From the IMG/VR virus record IMGVR_UViG_3300020171_000080, positions 1 to 36,707 of that record: 36,707 nucleotides of DNA, one strand, 5' to 3'. Both the position numbers and the translations under genes were made by a program. Positions 7,239 through 13,932 of the stretch are shown one piece after another. Every line of letters starts with the position of its first letter. The stretch's first letter is position 1. The stretch is from a virus. The notes beneath the pieces were generated by a model, which worked only from the letters and a program-made list of their open reading frames with translations, searched no databases and had not been told where the DNA came from.

Positions 7239-7330
7239 AAAAAGCCGCCCTCTACCCGAATAAGTGTCTGCTTAAGGACACGAGGTAAAAAGCGGCTTTT
7301 TATCCCTTATTCTTATCGTGTCCTTAAGCA
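7239..7330 (-). promoter_or_regulatory. Structured mRNA leader of HNH gene, same crossing architecture
   Basis: Along the minus strand the order is again C-B-A-C'-B'-A'. C (7330-7316) pairs perfectly with C' (7283-7269) over 15 bp. B (7312-7306) pairs with B' (7264-7258) over 7 bp. A (7301-7292) pairs with A' (7248-7239) over 10 bp, and A' ends in a U-run. C begins at the predicted transcription start, and A' ends 16 bases before the ATG. The arms share no obvious sequence with the leader at 2490-2589, yet the topology and the 3' flank TTGTTAYRGGRAYAGGGATG are conserved. Confidence 0.75.
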
Positions 7331-7335
7331 TATTA

Positions 7336-7364
7336 ATTATACCACTTAATCCCACTTCTGTCAA
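7336..7364 (-). promoter_or_regulatory. Promoter for HNH gene
   Basis: Minus strand TTGACA (7364-7359), 17 bases ending AAGTGG, TATAAT (7341-7336), then TAA. Its -35 lies 35 bases from the -35 of the rightward promoter at 7400, so the two form a divergent pair. Confidence 0.85.
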
Positions 7365-7399
7365 GATATTAGAAACAGTAAAGAGTATAGACTGTAACC

Positions 7400-7428
7400 T
7401 TGACATTTACAGCAAACGGGTGTATAAT
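7400..7428 (+). promoter_or_regulatory. Promoter for intergenic structured RNA
   Basis: TTGACA (7400-7405), 17 bases, TATAAT (7423-7428). The predicted start is near 7435. No reading frame with a ribosome site follows for more than 450 bases, so its direct product is a non-coding transcript or a very long leader. Confidence 0.8.
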
Positions 7429-7434
7429 TACTCT

Positions 7435-7880
7435 CATCATAGTGGGGATACAAGACAAATAAGAGTACGTCGGGTAACCACCGAACCCATAATGGGGAAC
7501 ACGAAAGATTCTTAATGTAATAGGTCAGTTTAGTCAACTATTAGTATTATTAGATGTGTGTCGCATTTGCGACATTAAATCGCTGGCGCATTTGCACTTA
7601 GATAAGAAGAGTCGCGTACTTCCATCTAATTTTACCATAAATTAGATATGAGGATGAAATGGCGTTAAGTGGTCTTCCAACAGGGTAATCTGGAATGGTT
7701 ATCTTATTCCCTTAACGCCCCACTTCGGCAGAAAAGCATGTCCAATCGGACAGTCCGCACCATCAACGGGTGATACTCACGGATTTCTATTCAGTTAGCC
7801 AGACCTGCCTAATGAACCTTTTTCGCAATATTCCAGCGGAAAAGTAAGGGTTCAGAAACTTACAGGTAGGGTATTGTTTA
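7435..7880 (+). ncRNA. Candidate large structured RNA, about 440 nt
   Basis: This stretch has no convincing coding frame but many local helices. They include TGTCGCA/TGCGACA (7559-7574), a 9-bp hairpin at 7624-7647, GGCGTTAAG with CTTAACGCC (7661-7719) enclosing TTCCA/TGGAA, and TGTCC/GGACA (7739-7752). Further helices are a two-step hairpin TCCG-CACC/GGTG-CGGA (7754-7783) and nested CCTG, TGAACC and CTTTTTCGC helices closing at 7866. CCACTT at 7720 can also pair with AAGTGG at 7667. The size, the promoter and the location in a phage accessory island fit the class of large ornate phage RNAs such as GOLLD or ROOL, but I cannot recall enough consensus to assign it. It could alternatively be the long leader of the small genes at 7904 and 8149. 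Confidence 0.6.
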
Positions 7881-7903
7881 ATATTTTATAAATAATAAGC
7901 ATA

Positions 7904-8152
7904 ATGTTTTACGAAGTAAAACTCGCCGAAGGTGACAAAGGATTTAATATGTTTAACAAGCATTATCATCTGTATTTTAGTATCCATCCTGAACTAAGAT
8001 TTGTGTGGCGGGGTCAATGGCTTCCTGGAGGTTGCAGTTCATATCCGTGGGATAGCCGTTTACTAACTTATTGGCAATTTGGATTCATTCGTTTTGGATA
8101 TTGGATAAATTGGTACAAGGGGCAAAAATGGATAGATTTTACTTATAGATGA
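7904..8152 (+). CDS. Hypothetical 82-residue protein
   Basis: Begins MFYEVKLAEGDKGFNMF and is very rich in Trp, Tyr, Phe and Gly. Its TGA overlaps the start of the HNH gene (ATGA at 8149-8152), which supports translation of both. No clear ribosome site precedes the ATG, so initiation may be weak or may depend on the structured RNA upstream. Its family is unknown to me. Confidence 0.55.
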   Translation: MFYEVKLAEGDKGFNMFNKHYHLYFSIHPELRFVWRGQWLPGGCSSYPWDSRLLTYWQFGFIRFGYWINWYKGQKWIDFTYR

Positions 8153-8403
8153 AAGATAAATTATGGTCATCTGTATGGGAATTATACGAAGGCATCTGTA
8201 TACTTTGCTATTCCGCCGCTTCATCTGTACATGAAATTGTACCCAGAAGTGTCCGCCCACAATTCTGGAATACATTAGACAATCGTGTAACACTTTGTAC
8301 TTATTGTCATAGTATGATACATAGTAAAAATCCCGCCGACTATGTTGAACTTCTTATAGTCAAGCGGGATCAATTACTGCAAATGTTGGGTAAGACTATT
8401 TAA
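8149..8403 (+). CDS. Compact HNH endonuclease, 84 residues
   Basis: A minimal HNH protein: C17-x2-C20 (CILC), VHEIVPRS with H28-E29, N45 in the helix-linking segment, then C50-x2-C53-H54 and H58 (LCTYCHSMIH). This is a complete zinc-bound beta-beta-alpha-metal core with almost nothing else. It is coupled to the gene at 7904 and is read from the island that starts with the structured RNA. It converges on the minus-strand gene at 8396, with the two stop ends overlapping by eight bases. It may be a homing nuclease or a nuclease remnant of a larger element. Confidence 0.8.
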   Translation: MKDKLWSSVWELYEGICILCYSAASSVHEIVPRSVRPQFWNTLDNRVTLCTYCHSMIHSKNPADYVELLIVKRDQLLQMLGKTI

Positions 8404-8623
8404 TCCATTTCCATTCACAAGATATACCAAATTCAGATAGTGAAATAGATGACTCTTTCTGTTTTGTGGAAAATTTGAAAGCATCTATTAATTCTCCCCA
8501 CCAATCGTTGTGTGTTCTGAAATTATAGCACCAAAATCCTTGATATCCTGCTAATATATCTTCAGGAGATTGACATTTCTTAATTACCCAAAAACCATTT
8601 TCCTTATTCTTTAGTTTTCTCAT
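8396..8623 (-). CDS. Hypothetical 75-residue protein
   Basis: Begins MRKLKNKENGFWVIKKCQSPEDI and has several Trp residues near the middle and end. An AGAAAGGAG site precedes the ATG, which overlaps the upstream stop as ATGA (8620-8623). It is the last gene of the leftward small-gene operon. Family unknown. Confidence 0.65.
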   Translation of the reverse strand: MRKLKNKENGFWVIKKCQSPEDILAGYQGFWCYNFRTHNDWWGELIDAFKFSTKQKESSISLSEFGISCEWKWIK

Positions 8624-8820
8624 TCCTGTCTCCTTTCTCTATTAACTAACCAAATTCCTACCTTACCCGCAACTTCTATCTTTGCATCATCTGATAGGGG
8701 ATGAAACCGTCCATCCCGCAAATTCTTGCAGGTGAATAGCAGCATATCCTGTTCTATCTGTGGCAGTTTATCAAATGCAGATTGGATGCTCTCTAATAGT
8801 AATTCATGGTCGGTCTGCAT
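8620..8820 (-). CDS. Hypothetical 66-residue protein
   Basis: A helical, charged small protein (MQTDHELLLESIQSAFDKLPQIEQD). It overlaps the upstream gene by 17 bases and the downstream start by ATGA. Its ribosome site is weak (AGAGAAAA), so it probably depends on coupling. Family unknown. Confidence 0.6.
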   Translation of the reverse strand: MQTDHELLLESIQSAFDKLPQIEQDMLLFTCKNLRDGRFHPLSDDAKIEVAGKVGIWLVNRERRQE

Positions 8821-9115
8821 TGATTTTCTCTATTTTATATCCGGCATTATTCAAAACTTCTTCGTGGGAGGTTGTTCCGCGCGATGAACCATCTAATTCT
8901 AACATATTTAATGGATTGCCTTCCTTATCTGATGGAAATATAAATGTTTCTGGTTGTCCTGTATCAAAGGCAAAACTGATGGCAGAAACTATTACATATT
9001 CTGTTTTAGGTTTACTACCACTAAGATTATCCCATTCGATTTTTGGGGTGACCTTAAATAATTTAGCGTTACTTTTCCACCCCTCAATATCCCTTATAAA
9101 TTTTGCCGTTTTCAT
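8804..9115 (-). CDS. Hypothetical 103-residue protein
   Basis: Begins MKTAKFIRDIEGW and has a beta-rich middle (EYVIVSAISFAFDTGQPETFIFPSDKEG). The spacing of short strands and GSSRGTTSHEEVLNNAGY resembles small phage proteins of unknown function. The ribosome site AAAGGAG is good. It is part of the continuous minus-strand operon. Confidence 0.65.
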   Translation of the reverse strand: MKTAKFIRDIEGWKSNAKLFKVTPKIEWDNLSGSKPKTEYVIVSAISFAFDTGQPETFIFPSDKEGNPLNMLELDGSSRGTTSHEEVLNNAGYKIEKINADRP

Positions 9116-9116
9116 T

Positions 9117-9302
9117 CTATTCTCCTTTCTTTGCTACCTTGAATATACGGTCTGCAATTGAATTGATCTCCGCCGGTTTCATGGGCAGGTATTCATCCGG
9201 TATCCACAACTCTACATCATACATCCAACTTGATTGTGCATTGAACTTGATAACGGCTTTCCAGGCAAGTTCAGCGATTTTGTCTAATTCTATGCTATTC
9301 AT
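9117..9302 (-). CDS. Hypothetical 61-residue protein
   Basis: A small helical protein (MNSIELDKIAELAWKAVIKF). Its ATG lies just after the stop of the repeat-containing gene with a GGAG site inside the end of that gene. Family unknown. Confidence 0.65.
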   Translation of the reverse strand: MNSIELDKIAELAWKAVIKFNAQSSWMYDVELWIPDEYLPMKPAEINSIADRIFKVAKKGE

Positions 9303-10049
9303 TTATTTCTCCTTCTTTAATTCATCTGCCGAAATTTCATAAATGATTTTGGCTTTCTTGTCTGAATGCAATCGCCAAGTCGTACCATCAAAAGACGACA
9401 CAATTCCACTCTCCCATAATTTATTGTTTGAACTAAAATCAAATTTGTATTTAATATCAACAAATGTGCTGATATAAGTCCACACGGAAGCCCTCACGGA
9501 AGTCCACACGGAAGTCCACACGGAATCCCCCACGGAAGTCCCCACGGAAGTCCACACGGAATCCCCCACGGAATCCCCCACGGAATCCCCCACGGAAGTC
9601 CCCACGGAAGTCCACACGGAATCCCCCACGGAATCCCCCACGGAATCCCTCACGGAATCCCTCACGGAATCCCTCACGGAATTCCAATCTTTTAATAGCT
9701 CAATTTGTTCTTCTGTTGGCTTTTTAACTGCTTTTAGTTCGAATGGATTGACAATCGGCTTAATGATTAATGGTTCTACAATAGTTTTAAAATCAACTTC
9801 TCTTACCCACGTTTCGGCTTGAATAGAATCATTGATTTCACCATGGATATTATCTATTTCAAACTCATCTGTTAATGGATTATATTCATAGCAATTTGGG
9901 GATTTAACAAGCTTGAAATAGCTGATAATGTGGTCGTGCGAATCCGCATCATTATCTTTGAGATGTTTCTTTCGGTAATTCCAATCAAAGTAAAATCGTT
10001 CATTTGGATGTCCGTCTGGTTCGGTTACAAAACTAAAGAATTGACACAT
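9303..10049 (-). CDS. Phage protein with MCQFFSF head and tandem SVxx repeats
   Basis: A 248-residue protein. Residues 1-120 form a head beginning MCQFFSFVTEPDG with DADSHDHII, a pattern I have seen in phage proteins of unknown function. Residues 124-191 consist of 17 consecutive four-residue units of the form SV(R/G/W)(D/T/A). Residues 192-248 are a short globular tail. The units are encoded by 12-base repeats whose changes are restricted to the last two codons. The alternative frame through the repeats is also open, as expected of a tandem repeat, and I do not treat it as a gene. The ribosome site is AAAGGAG. Function unknown; the repeat region may form a beta-solenoid-like or elongated surface. 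Confidence 0.75.
   Translation of the reverse strand: MCQFFSFVTEPDGHPNERFYFDWNYRKKHLKDNDADSHDHIISYFKLVKSPNCYEYNPLTDEFEIDNIHGEINDSIQAETWVREVDFKTIVEPLIIKPIVNPFELKAVKKPTEEQIELLKDWNSVRDSVRDSVRDSVGDSVGDSVWTSVGTSVGDSVGDSVGDSVWTSVGTSVGDSVWTSVWTSVRASVWTYISTFVDIKYKFDFSSNNKLWESGIVSSFDGTTWRLHSDKKAKIIYEISADELKKEK
9477..9680 (-). repeat. 17 tandem copies of a 12-base coding repeat
   Basis: Units have the plus-strand form CACGGAAKYCCY. The order of unit types itself repeats in blocks (Gly-Asp, Gly-Asp, Trp-Thr, Gly-Thr), which shows recent slippage or unequal exchange. The copy number is probably variable between relatives. Confidence 0.9.
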
Positions 10050-10185
10050 TGCTATCTCCTTTGTTTATTATAATTTTATCAAATATTGCGCATCCAAAAT
10101 CACTCAATCTTTCTATAACCAATTCCTCATCTTCATATACAATTCCATACCTATCGAGCATTTCTAAAAATTCATTGACCGTCAT
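10033..10185 (-). CDS. Hypothetical 50-residue protein
   Basis: The start at 10185 (MTVNEFLEMLDRYG) is favoured over the longer in-frame start at 10218 because an AAAGGAG site lies directly before it and the longer start falls inside the preceding gene. The protein overlaps the start of the repeat gene by 17 bases. Family unknown. Confidence 0.65.
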   Translation of the reverse strand: MTVNEFLEMLDRYGIVYEDEELVIERLSDFGCAIFDKIIINKGDSNVSIL

Positions 10186-10190
10186 TTTAT

Positions 10191-10574
10191 TTACTCCTTT
10201 CTCAATTGATCTAACCATTTCCTGATTGATAAATTCATTTCTGCCTGGCTTTTACGCCGACTGATAAGCAATACAGGGATATTATTATCTACACAATAGG
10301 AGAGTAACCGCTGCTTAACTGCCTTTGTTTTTGCACTCATCCCCCAGCCATTGATATAATAGTTTTCCTTGAATTCAATTGCAGCGTGGTCAAACTTGTA
10401 AGTACCAGCTCCAAATTTTATTAGTGCGGGTACTGTCCAATTTTCTCTATAATCATCCGCAGGTTTCAACCCGCATATTTTGGTATAGATTAAATCCAAT
10501 TCATCCAATGCCGCCCATAGCTTTACATATTCAGCGGATGGATTAATGATTCGTGTTTCGGGTGTGTATCTCAT
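10191..10574 (-). CDS. Possible small PD-(D/E)xK-type nuclease
   Basis: A 127-residue protein with FGAGTYKFDHAAIEFKENYYINGWG, then VKQRLLSYCVDNNIPVLLISR. An Asp followed by an acid-x-Lys (AIEFKEN), a conserved helix and a buried beta strand (IPVLLI) loosely fits the small PD-(D/E)xK nuclease layout seen in phage resolvases and VRR-NUC proteins. This is only an inference from the pattern. Its start overlaps the clamp-like gene as ATGA. A degenerate copy of the dispersed palindrome (10303-10315, two mismatches) reads Gln-Arg-Leu-Leu here. Confidence 0.6.
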   Translation of the reverse strand: MRYTPETRIINPSAEYVKLWAALDELDLIYTKICGLKPADDYRENWTVPALIKFGAGTYKFDHAAIEFKENYYINGWGMSAKTKAVKQRLLSYCVDNNIPVLLISRRKSQAEMNLSIRKWLDQLRKE

Positions 10575-11194
10575 GCTAATTCACTCCAATCTTCCTTTCT
10601 ATTTACCCATTCGTTCAAGTCGAATAAATCAACTTGTTCAAATGCACCTGTTTTATTCCCCTCTTTCACATTAAATGTCATAATATACGTCAAGATTTTA
10701 CCGTGCCATACTTCATGTTCAATATAAACTACGGGCGGCTGAAAGTTGAATATAAATCTATTATCAATCAGTTTCATAGCATCTGAATAATATTTAGGAT
10801 TAAATCCCATTCGCATACCTGCGTATATTGTAGTCGGTTTATCTACTGTACCGAGTTGACTTTTAGGATTTGCAAGCATAGTAAGGTCGGGGTATTTCTC
10901 ATATGTATCCAGCGCGTGAGATTTTACGGTAAAAACTAATTCCTTGCCAATTGGTTTAAATATCTCATATAATCCAGGTTGCAAGTCAATCGTTGCAGGT
11001 GCGGCGGTTTTATACATTTTCCAGACGTGTATTCTAAATCCATCCATACACATAATATAGTTATCTGCGACTTTGAGTAGTTGTAATATGGGTTTGGCAT
11101 TATCTAATGAGCGCGCCAATAGTACCCAGTTGATAACCTTTGCGGCATCTTTGTTTACCTCTATTGATATTAGTTTATCAGTTTCATTTTCCAT
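10571..11194 (-). CDS. Probable beta-clamp-like protein
   Basis: A 207-residue protein with ADNYIMCMDGFRIHVWKM, LQPGLYEI and later VVYIEHEVWHGKI segments. A DG(F/H)R(L/I)HV motif followed by a LPxGLY-type turn is typical of phage proteins related to the DNA polymerase III beta subunit. The length is about half of a bacterial clamp, as in other phage versions. It would tether a polymerase to DNA, but no polymerase gene is visible in the window. The ribosome site is AAAGGAG. The next gene starts within its stop (ATGA). Confidence 0.55.
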   Translation of the reverse strand: MENETDKLISIEVNKDAAKVINWVLLARSLDNAKPILQLLKVADNYIMCMDGFRIHVWKMYKTAAPATIDLQPGLYEIFKPIGKELVFTVKSHALDTYEKYPDLTMLANPKSQLGTVDKPTTIYAGMRMGFNPKYYSDAMKLIDNRFIFNFQPPVVYIEHEVWHGKILTYIMTFNVKEGNKTGAFEQVDLFDLNEWVNRKEDWSELA

Positions 11195-11218
11195 TATAGT
11201 TTCTCCTTTATAAATTAT

Positions 11219-11341
11219 TCACTGTAATTCTATACCATCCCAATTTTCGGGGATTTTATTTTCATCAATTTTCTGCATTATGTTTTCCACAACTGAATTT
11301 GTTAATTCTCTGACAAATACTATTTGCTCCATTTTATTCAT
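11219..11341 (-). CDS. Hypothetical 40-residue protein
   Basis: Begins MNKMEQIVFVRELTNSVVEN and ends IPENWDGIELQ. A strong AAGGAG site precedes the ATG at 11341, and the gene sits neatly between its two neighbours. The WDGIEL end is typical of small phage proteins, but the function is unknown. Confidence 0.65.
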   Translation of the reverse strand: MNKMEQIVFVRELTNSVVENIMQKIDENKIPENWDGIELQ

Positions 11342-11344
11342 TTC

Positions 11345-11854
11345 TTATTCTCCTTTATTGATTACATAACTTAATTCTAAATCGCCTTTTACTTGTTCAT
11401 CTGTTATAAGCATTTTGCTATAATCAAGATGTTTTGTTTCACCACTATTAGCCATTAAATATTCCATACCTTTTTCTTGCAAATATCTTTTATCCATCCA
11501 AAAAGTTGTACTTGAATCTGTCATTAAATCCTGTTCAACTAAAGATTCATTCTCTTTCCTATTTGAAGGCTTATTATTATAAACCCTTAATTCTTGTTCT
11601 GTTAGCGGTCTTTGTCCAACCATAAATACCTTAATGGTTTTGCCATCATATTCTGTTAACTTTGCGTTCTTGAATTCTAAGAATGATCCTTTAGTTTCGT
11701 TTTTATCGGGACTTAAATAAACTCCATTGCCTTGTTTCTTAACCACATAGCGTTTTATGTTAAGCCATTTATGTTCAGGCATAGTGGGAGCTTCCACTAA
11801 AGTTATGCTATCCCCTATATTTAAATCTCGTTTTAAATCTGATAATGTTTTCAT
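11345..11854 (-). CDS. Hypothetical 169-residue protein
   Basis: Begins MKTLSDLKRDLNIGDSITLV and has a basic, beta-rich first half (HKWLNIKRYVVKKQGNGVYLSP). AAAAGGAG precedes the ATG. It has its own promoter at 11886-11915, with a dispersed palindrome just upstream of it, so it may start a separately regulated transcript that includes the clamp-like gene. Family unknown. Confidence 0.7.
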   Translation of the reverse strand: MKTLSDLKRDLNIGDSITLVEAPTMPEHKWLNIKRYVVKKQGNGVYLSPDKNETKGSFLEFKNAKLTEYDGKTIKVFMVGQRPLTEQELRVYNNKPSNRKENESLVEQDLMTDSSTTFWMDKRYLQEKGMEYLMANSGETKHLDYSKMLITDEQVKGDLELSYVINKGE

Positions 11855-11885
11855 TCGTTTATTCTCCTTTTATTAGATTATCCTT

Positions 11886-11915
11886 ATTATACATATAACA
11901 TAATGCTTTTGTCAA
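11886..11915 (-). promoter_or_regulatory. Promoter upstream of clamp-like gene cluster
   Basis: Minus strand TTGACA (11915-11910), 18 bases, TATAAT (11891-11886). A perfect copy of the dispersed palindrome lies 34 bases upstream of the -35. Confidence 0.75.
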
Positions 11916-11949
11916 GTTAATTTAAGATTGCATTTTTCCATGATTAGAG

Positions 11950-11962
11950 AGTAACGGTTACT
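11950..11962. repeat. Dispersed palindrome AGTAACNGTTACT, copy 4 (perfect, intergenic)
   Basis: Perfect copy with centre G in the gap between the gene ending at 11985 and the promoter at 11886-11915. It is a plausible operator position upstream of that promoter. Confidence 0.9.
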
Positions 11963-11984
11963 TAAGATTTTCCGCCCGCCGCCC

Positions 11985-12206
11985 CTAAATATTTTGACGG
12001 GAGTAATTTAATAGGCGGATTTCCAGAATTTCGGGTGAACTGCTATACTGGATCCTGAACCACTGATAAACTTCATTCTTGCTATTTAAACTGAAATAGC
12101 GGGTATAGATTGCTCCGCCCGCTATTTTATAAGTAACCTGGTATTGATTCAATTTATACGGCTTGAATTTTAGTATAATTCCGCTGATATATTGGCGGAT
12201 ATTCAA
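11985..12206 (-). CDS. Hypothetical 73-residue protein, TTG start
   Basis: An open frame with TTG as the only suitable start, at 12206, inside the end of the preceding gene. A GGAG is present but farther upstream than usual, so expression is uncertain. The protein is basic and Tyr-rich. Family unknown. Confidence 0.45.
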   Translation of the reverse strand: MNIRQYISGIILKFKPYKLNQYQVTYKIAGGAIYTRYFSLNSKNEVYQWFRIQYSSSPEILEIRLLNYSRQNI

Positions 12207-12399
12207 ATCTCATTTCAAGCTCCAATAATTCAGCTCTAATAGGTAGACTATCGGCAATTTCTACTATAACAAATTTATCAGGATGAAAATTCTGTACTAA
12301 TAAATCGGCTTGTTGTTCCGCTTGTTCACTTGATAGGGTTATAGTTTTCAATCTCCAGTACTTGCTGTGATTATTCTTAAAGTAAATTCCATACTTCAT
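12154..12399 (-). CDS. Hypothetical 81-residue protein
   Basis: Begins MKYGIYFKNNHSKYWRLKTI; an AAAGAGG site precedes the ATG. The pattern of a strand, a helix (SSEQAEQQADLLVQNF) and another strand (KFVIVEI) suggests a small alpha/beta fold. Family unknown. Confidence 0.65.
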   Translation of the reverse strand: MKYGIYFKNNHSKYWRLKTITLSSEQAEQQADLLVQNFHPDKFVIVEIADSLPIRAELLELEMRFEYPPIYQRNYTKIQAV

Positions 12400-12439
12400 A
12401 TTTACACCTCTTTATTATATAGATTTATGAGACTAATAT

Positions 12440-12490
12440 AATCCCATAATATTAACCTGGATTACATAATCCAGGTTAGGCAATGGGATT
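12440..12490. repeat. Two-stage intergenic hairpin E1
   Basis: An outer 8-bp stem AATCCCAT/ATGGGATT flanks a 12-bp inner stem TAACCTGGATTA/TAATCCAGGTTA with a CA loop. It overlaps the stop codon of the minus-strand gene at 12489. It is one of four similar elements between 12.4 and 14.0 kb. Confidence 0.8.
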
Positions 12491-12845
12491 AATCTTGTTC
12501 TTTTTCTTCTAATTCCTCTTGCAGTCTTTCAAGATTTTCACTCCACCAATCATATAATGCTCGTTCAATACGTTCATAGATATTAGCTGCAATTATATTA
12601 ACTGGTGTTGGTGTACCATCGAAAGCTGCCCCTAATTCCGGTTCAGTAGTTGCAAGGTTAATATCATTAGCAGCGTACTGGAGTATATCGTAAGTATAAA
12701 CTGGAGTACTGGAGTCTGCAATTTCGTGAAATATATCTCCAGGTTCATCATTACGAATTTCATCCTGCATACTGTCAAGGTTCTCATTAATCAATTCATC
12801 AATTGCATCTTTACATAACTGTTCTATTGAATATTCGTTAGTCAT
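12489..12845 (-). CDS. Hypothetical acidic 118-residue protein
   Basis: A strongly acidic protein (MTNEYSIEQLCKDAIDELINEN up to LERLQEELEEKEQD), mostly helical by composition. An AGAGG site precedes the ATG, one base after the upstream stop (TAAAATG). Very acidic small phage proteins sometimes mimic DNA, but nothing here proves that. An E1 hairpin covers its stop codon. Confidence 0.65.
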   Translation of the reverse strand: MTNEYSIEQLCKDAIDELINENLDSMQDEIRNDEPGDIFHEIADSSTPVYTYDILQYAANDINLATTEPELGAAFDGTPTPVNIIAANIYERIERALYDWWSENLERLQEELEEKEQD

Positions 12846-12846
12846 T

Positions 12847-12990
12847 TTATCCTCTTTTATTATCTGATTTAGTTGTAAATATACGGCTACCGCATATACA
12901 AGTTAATTGCTTAACCTTGCCATTGCTCAGCCATCGCGCCTTCTTACTACTACGCCCACAGTGATTGCAAATGGTTTCATGTCGTTTCAT
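12847..12990 (-). CDS. Small zinc-ribbon protein, 47 residues
   Basis: Begins MKRHETICNHCGRSSKKARW and has a second pair CIC at residues 31-33. C8-x2-C11 with C31-x-C33 can bind one zinc. The protein is basic (many Lys and Arg), consistent with nucleic-acid binding. It is followed directly by the acidic protein gene. Confidence 0.65.
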   Translation of the reverse strand: MKRHETICNHCGRSSKKARWLSNGKVKQLTCICGSRIFTTKSDNKRG

Positions 12991-13027
12991 ACTATCACCA
13001 TTAAGGCTTTGAATTTAACCTATACGG

Positions 13028-13080
13028 TTATAACCTTATTGAATACCTGGATATATTCCAGGTATCGGATAAGATTATAA
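13028..13080. repeat. Two-stage intergenic hairpin E2
   Basis: An outer 12-bp stem with one mismatch (13028-13039 with 13069-13080), an internal loop TGA opposite CGG, and an inner 9-bp stem ATACCTGGA/TCCAGGTAT with a five-base loop. It covers the stop codon of the gene at 13075. Confidence 0.8.
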
Positions 13081-13260
13081 GAGGGTTAAAATACGTCGCA
13101 CAGCTTCTATTTTTCCCTTTAATTCGGATAATACCCGAATATTAACATAATCAATTTGCGCGGGGTATTCCCATTTATTTGCAAAAGTTTTCCTTCCGTC
13201 GTATTCTTTAATCCATATAGTGATTAAATTTTCTATCTTTTCTTTTGTGGAGTAATTCAT
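13075..13260 (-). CDS. Hypothetical 61-residue protein
   Basis: A helical protein (MNYSTKEKIENLITIWIKEYDGRKTF) ending in a basic amphipathic segment (KGKIEAVRRILTLL). AAGGA precedes the ATG. It follows the 29-residue basic peptide gene. Family unknown. Confidence 0.6.
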   Translation of the reverse strand: MNYSTKEKIENLITIWIKEYDGRKTFANKWEYPAQIDYVNIRVLSELKGKIEAVRRILTLL

Positions 13261-13272
13261 TTTATTTTATCC

Positions 13273-13362
13273 TTATTTTCTGTTAATCTTGCGGGACTTG
13301 CGCGCTTGTTTTGTCATGGCTATCTTGCGCTTGCGCTGTACTGTTGATAATACTTTTATCAT
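13273..13362 (-). CDS. Very basic 29-residue microprotein
   Basis: The peptide MIKVLSTVQRKRKIAM plus a Lys/Arg-rich tail has 11 or more basic residues and no acidic ones. An AGAGG site precedes the ATG at 13362. It would bind nucleic acid if made. Because it is so short it could be a chance frame, but the spacing fits the operon. Confidence 0.5.
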   Translation of the reverse strand: MIKVLSTVQRKRKIAMTKQARKSRKINRK

Positions 13363-13404
13363 ATTGTAACCTCTATAAACCGATCGTATATTTAAGCCGC
13401 ATGC

Positions 13405-13459
13405 TTATAATCGGATGAGTTACCAGGATTAGATTATCCTGGTAACATACTGACTATAA
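13405..13459. repeat. Two-stage intergenic hairpin E3
   Basis: An inner 11-bp stem GTTACCAGGAT/ATCCTGGTAAC with a six-base loop, flanked by an outer stem of eight bases with one mismatch (13405-13412 with 13452-13459). It covers the stop of the gene at 13454 and carries CGGAT on the opposite side from E2 and E4, as if inverted. Confidence 0.75.
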
Positions 13460-13678
13460 ACCCAATAGATGTTTGACTATTTGCTTTGTCCGCATACTTG
13501 CGTCGTAATCCCAACAAGTATGCCCATTATTGCATCCTTTATATACCATCGCGCGCGGATATTTATCCTTTGCGATACAATCATAAGGATAGTTACCTAT
13601 ACCAGCTGGTATCATGTCAGCACCGCAAAAGCATCTTATGGGTTTACCTGATTTGTTGTATTCGGTTATTGTATTCAT
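13454..13678 (-). CDS. Cys-containing 74-residue protein
   Basis: The start at 13678 (MNTITEYNKSGKPIRCFCGADM) is chosen because it follows an AAGG site and the upstream stop (TAAGATG). The RCFCG pair and later KGCNNGHTCW segment suggest one zinc site. The C-terminus is basic and helical. Family unknown. Confidence 0.65.
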   Translation of the reverse strand: MNTITEYNKSGKPIRCFCGADMIPAGIGNYPYDCIAKDKYPRAMVYKGCNNGHTCWDYDASMRTKQIVKHLLGL

Positions 13679-13679
13679 C

Positions 13680-13889
13680 TTATACCTTGCCCATTGCATG
13701 CCGGTGATTAAGGCGGCAGCAATTACCGCATACTGCCCCTAATATATACTCCATGCCCATGTCCTGCCCACACTGCGCGCATAGATGGATATTATCAGTT
13801 ACAATCTTGTTATTACGACAATCCCGGCCGTAATTTACAAGACTGCATGTATCACATTTGCCGTCGTTTTGAGTACAATAATCTTTCAT
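13680..13889 (-). CDS. Cys-rich zinc-finger protein, 69 residues
   Basis: Cysteine motifs KCDTC, RDC, LCAQCG and VCGNCC give at least nine cysteines, enough for two zinc sites. It begins MKDYCTQNDG with an AAAGG site. Its role is unknown; several neighbouring small genes also carry CxxC pairs. Confidence 0.65.
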   Translation of the reverse strand: MKDYCTQNDGKCDTCSLVNYGRDCRNNKIVTDNIHLCAQCGQDMGMEYILGAVCGNCCRLNHRHAMGKV

Positions 13890-13932
13890 GTTACACCTTT
13901 ATATTTGAGATTGTAATTTTACCTTGTAAGGT

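Noticed and set aside
7840-7870. GGTTCAGAAAC, resembling a tRNA or tmRNA T-arm
   Set aside because: The loop is too long and no acceptor stem, D-arm or anticodon arm can be placed around it. No tRNA gene was seen elsewhere in the window.
9457-9687. An alternative open frame through the tandem repeats (GFREGFRGG-type)
   Set aside because: Any 12-base repeat without a stop keeps all frames open. This frame has no ribosome site and the SVxx frame belongs to a complete gene.
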